Below, piece after piece: positions 6,493 to 6,773 of a stretch of DNA of 6,773 bases (its first letter is position 1; every line of letters begins with the position of its first letter). The translations under genes and the position numbers were made by a program. The notes beneath the pieces were generated by a model. The model did not search any database. It had not been told where the DNA came from and worked only from the letters and a program-made list of their open reading frames with translations. The DNA is from Gammaproteobacteria bacterium CG22_combo_CG10-13_8_21_14_all_40_8 (GTDB lineage: Bacteria; Pseudomonadota; Gammaproteobacteria; Enterobacterales; GCA-002770795): the NCBI GenBank assembly GCA_002770795.1, contig PCTP01000246.1:1-6773 (forward strand), in the 5' to 3' direction.

Positions 6493-6773
6493 ATGTCTAG
6501 CATTTTAGAGATTACACAAATAGCTGAGAATGCTCATCAAGCAGCGAATGTTCTTAAAGCACTGGCGAATGAACAGAGGATGTTAATATTATGTTTACTT
6601 GCCAATAATGAACTATCGGTCAATGAACTTAATGAGAAAATAGCCCTGAGTCAATCCGCCTTATCACAACACTTAGCCCGTTTAAGAAAGGATGCACTAG
6701 TGCATACTCGAAGACAAGGCCAAACAATTTTTTATAAGCTGCCGCAAGGACTCGCTTCAGATATTGTTAAACT
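6493..6773 (+). CDS. ArsR-family winged-helix repressor, BigR/SqrR/YgaV-like (partial, 3' end outside window)
   Basis: The frame opens at an ATG one base after the mtaB stop and stays open for 93 codons to the window edge, so the C-terminus is missing. It has the ArsR fold: an N-terminal helix to AANVLKALANEQRMLILCLLANNELSV (17-43), then the recognition helix-turn-helix ELNEKIALSQSALSQHLARLRKDALV, and a wing RRQGQTIFYKL. Cys34, in LILCLLANNELSV, matches the first cysteine of persulfide/polysulfide-sensing repressors such as BigR, SqrR and YgaV. Their second cysteine lies about 66 residues later, which would fall at about residue 100, just beyond the window. No arsenic-type CVC site is seen in the visible part. 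The tight spacing suggests translational coupling to mtaB; only a weak TGGG-type ribosome site is visible. ArsR fold is sure; persulfide sensing is inferred from one cysteine. Confidence 0.85.
   Translation, partial: MSSILEITQIAENAHQAANVLKALANEQRMLILCLLANNELSVNELNEKIALSQSALSQHLARLRKDALVHTRRQGQTIFYKLPQGLASDIVK

Overview
This AT-rich window (about 60% A+T by eye) looks like chromosome from a gammaproteobacterium. Reasons are the MsrQ-type haem membrane protein, a Fur-type operator, Shine-Dalgarno spacing, and proteobacterial-style M61 peptidase, MtaB and ArsR-family proteins. I cannot name the genus. I see no insertion sequence, phage gene, tRNA, rRNA or CRISPR array.

Layout. The first bases may hold the last codons of msrP. 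They are followed by msrQ (22-651, +), the membrane haem subunit of the periplasmic methionine-sulfoxide repair system. It meets tail-to-tail, with an 11-bp overlap, a minus-strand gene for an exported DsrE-family protein (641-1189). A 106-bp divergent intergenic region (1190-1295) separates that gene from a GNAT acetyltransferase (1296-1787, +). This region carries a good Fur-box match directly beside a perfect 16-bp palindrome. A gene for an unusual protein follows 53 bp later: an eight-ligand Cys/His zinc finger, then several membrane segments, then a TPR-like helical tail (1841-3094, +). It probably shares a transcript with the acetyltransferase.

After a 101-bp gap with a candidate extended -10 promoter and a short inverted repeat comes an exported M61 metallopeptidase with a PDZ domain (3196-5073, +). 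The 77-bp gap after it is mostly occupied by one long hairpin. Next is mtaB (5151-6491, +), a tRNA ms2t6A37 methylthiotransferase. One base after its stop begins an ArsR-family repressor that runs off the window (6493 to end). Its N-terminal cysteine sits where the persulfide-sensing repressors BigR/SqrR/YgaV have theirs.

How the genes fit together. Several genes concern sulfur or redox chemistry and the cell envelope: MsrQ (methionine-sulfoxide repair), exported DsrE-like protein, a radical-SAM methylthiotransferase, and a possible persulfide-responsive regulator. The exported peptidase and the zinc-finger membrane protein add an envelope component. They do not form one evident operon. Apart from the probable msrPQ, acetyltransferase/zinc-finger and peptidase-mtaB-arsR groups, joint function is inference. 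The least explained items are the zinc-finger/membrane/TPR protein, the divergent Fur-box region, and two strong hairpins (inside msrQ and before mtaB).
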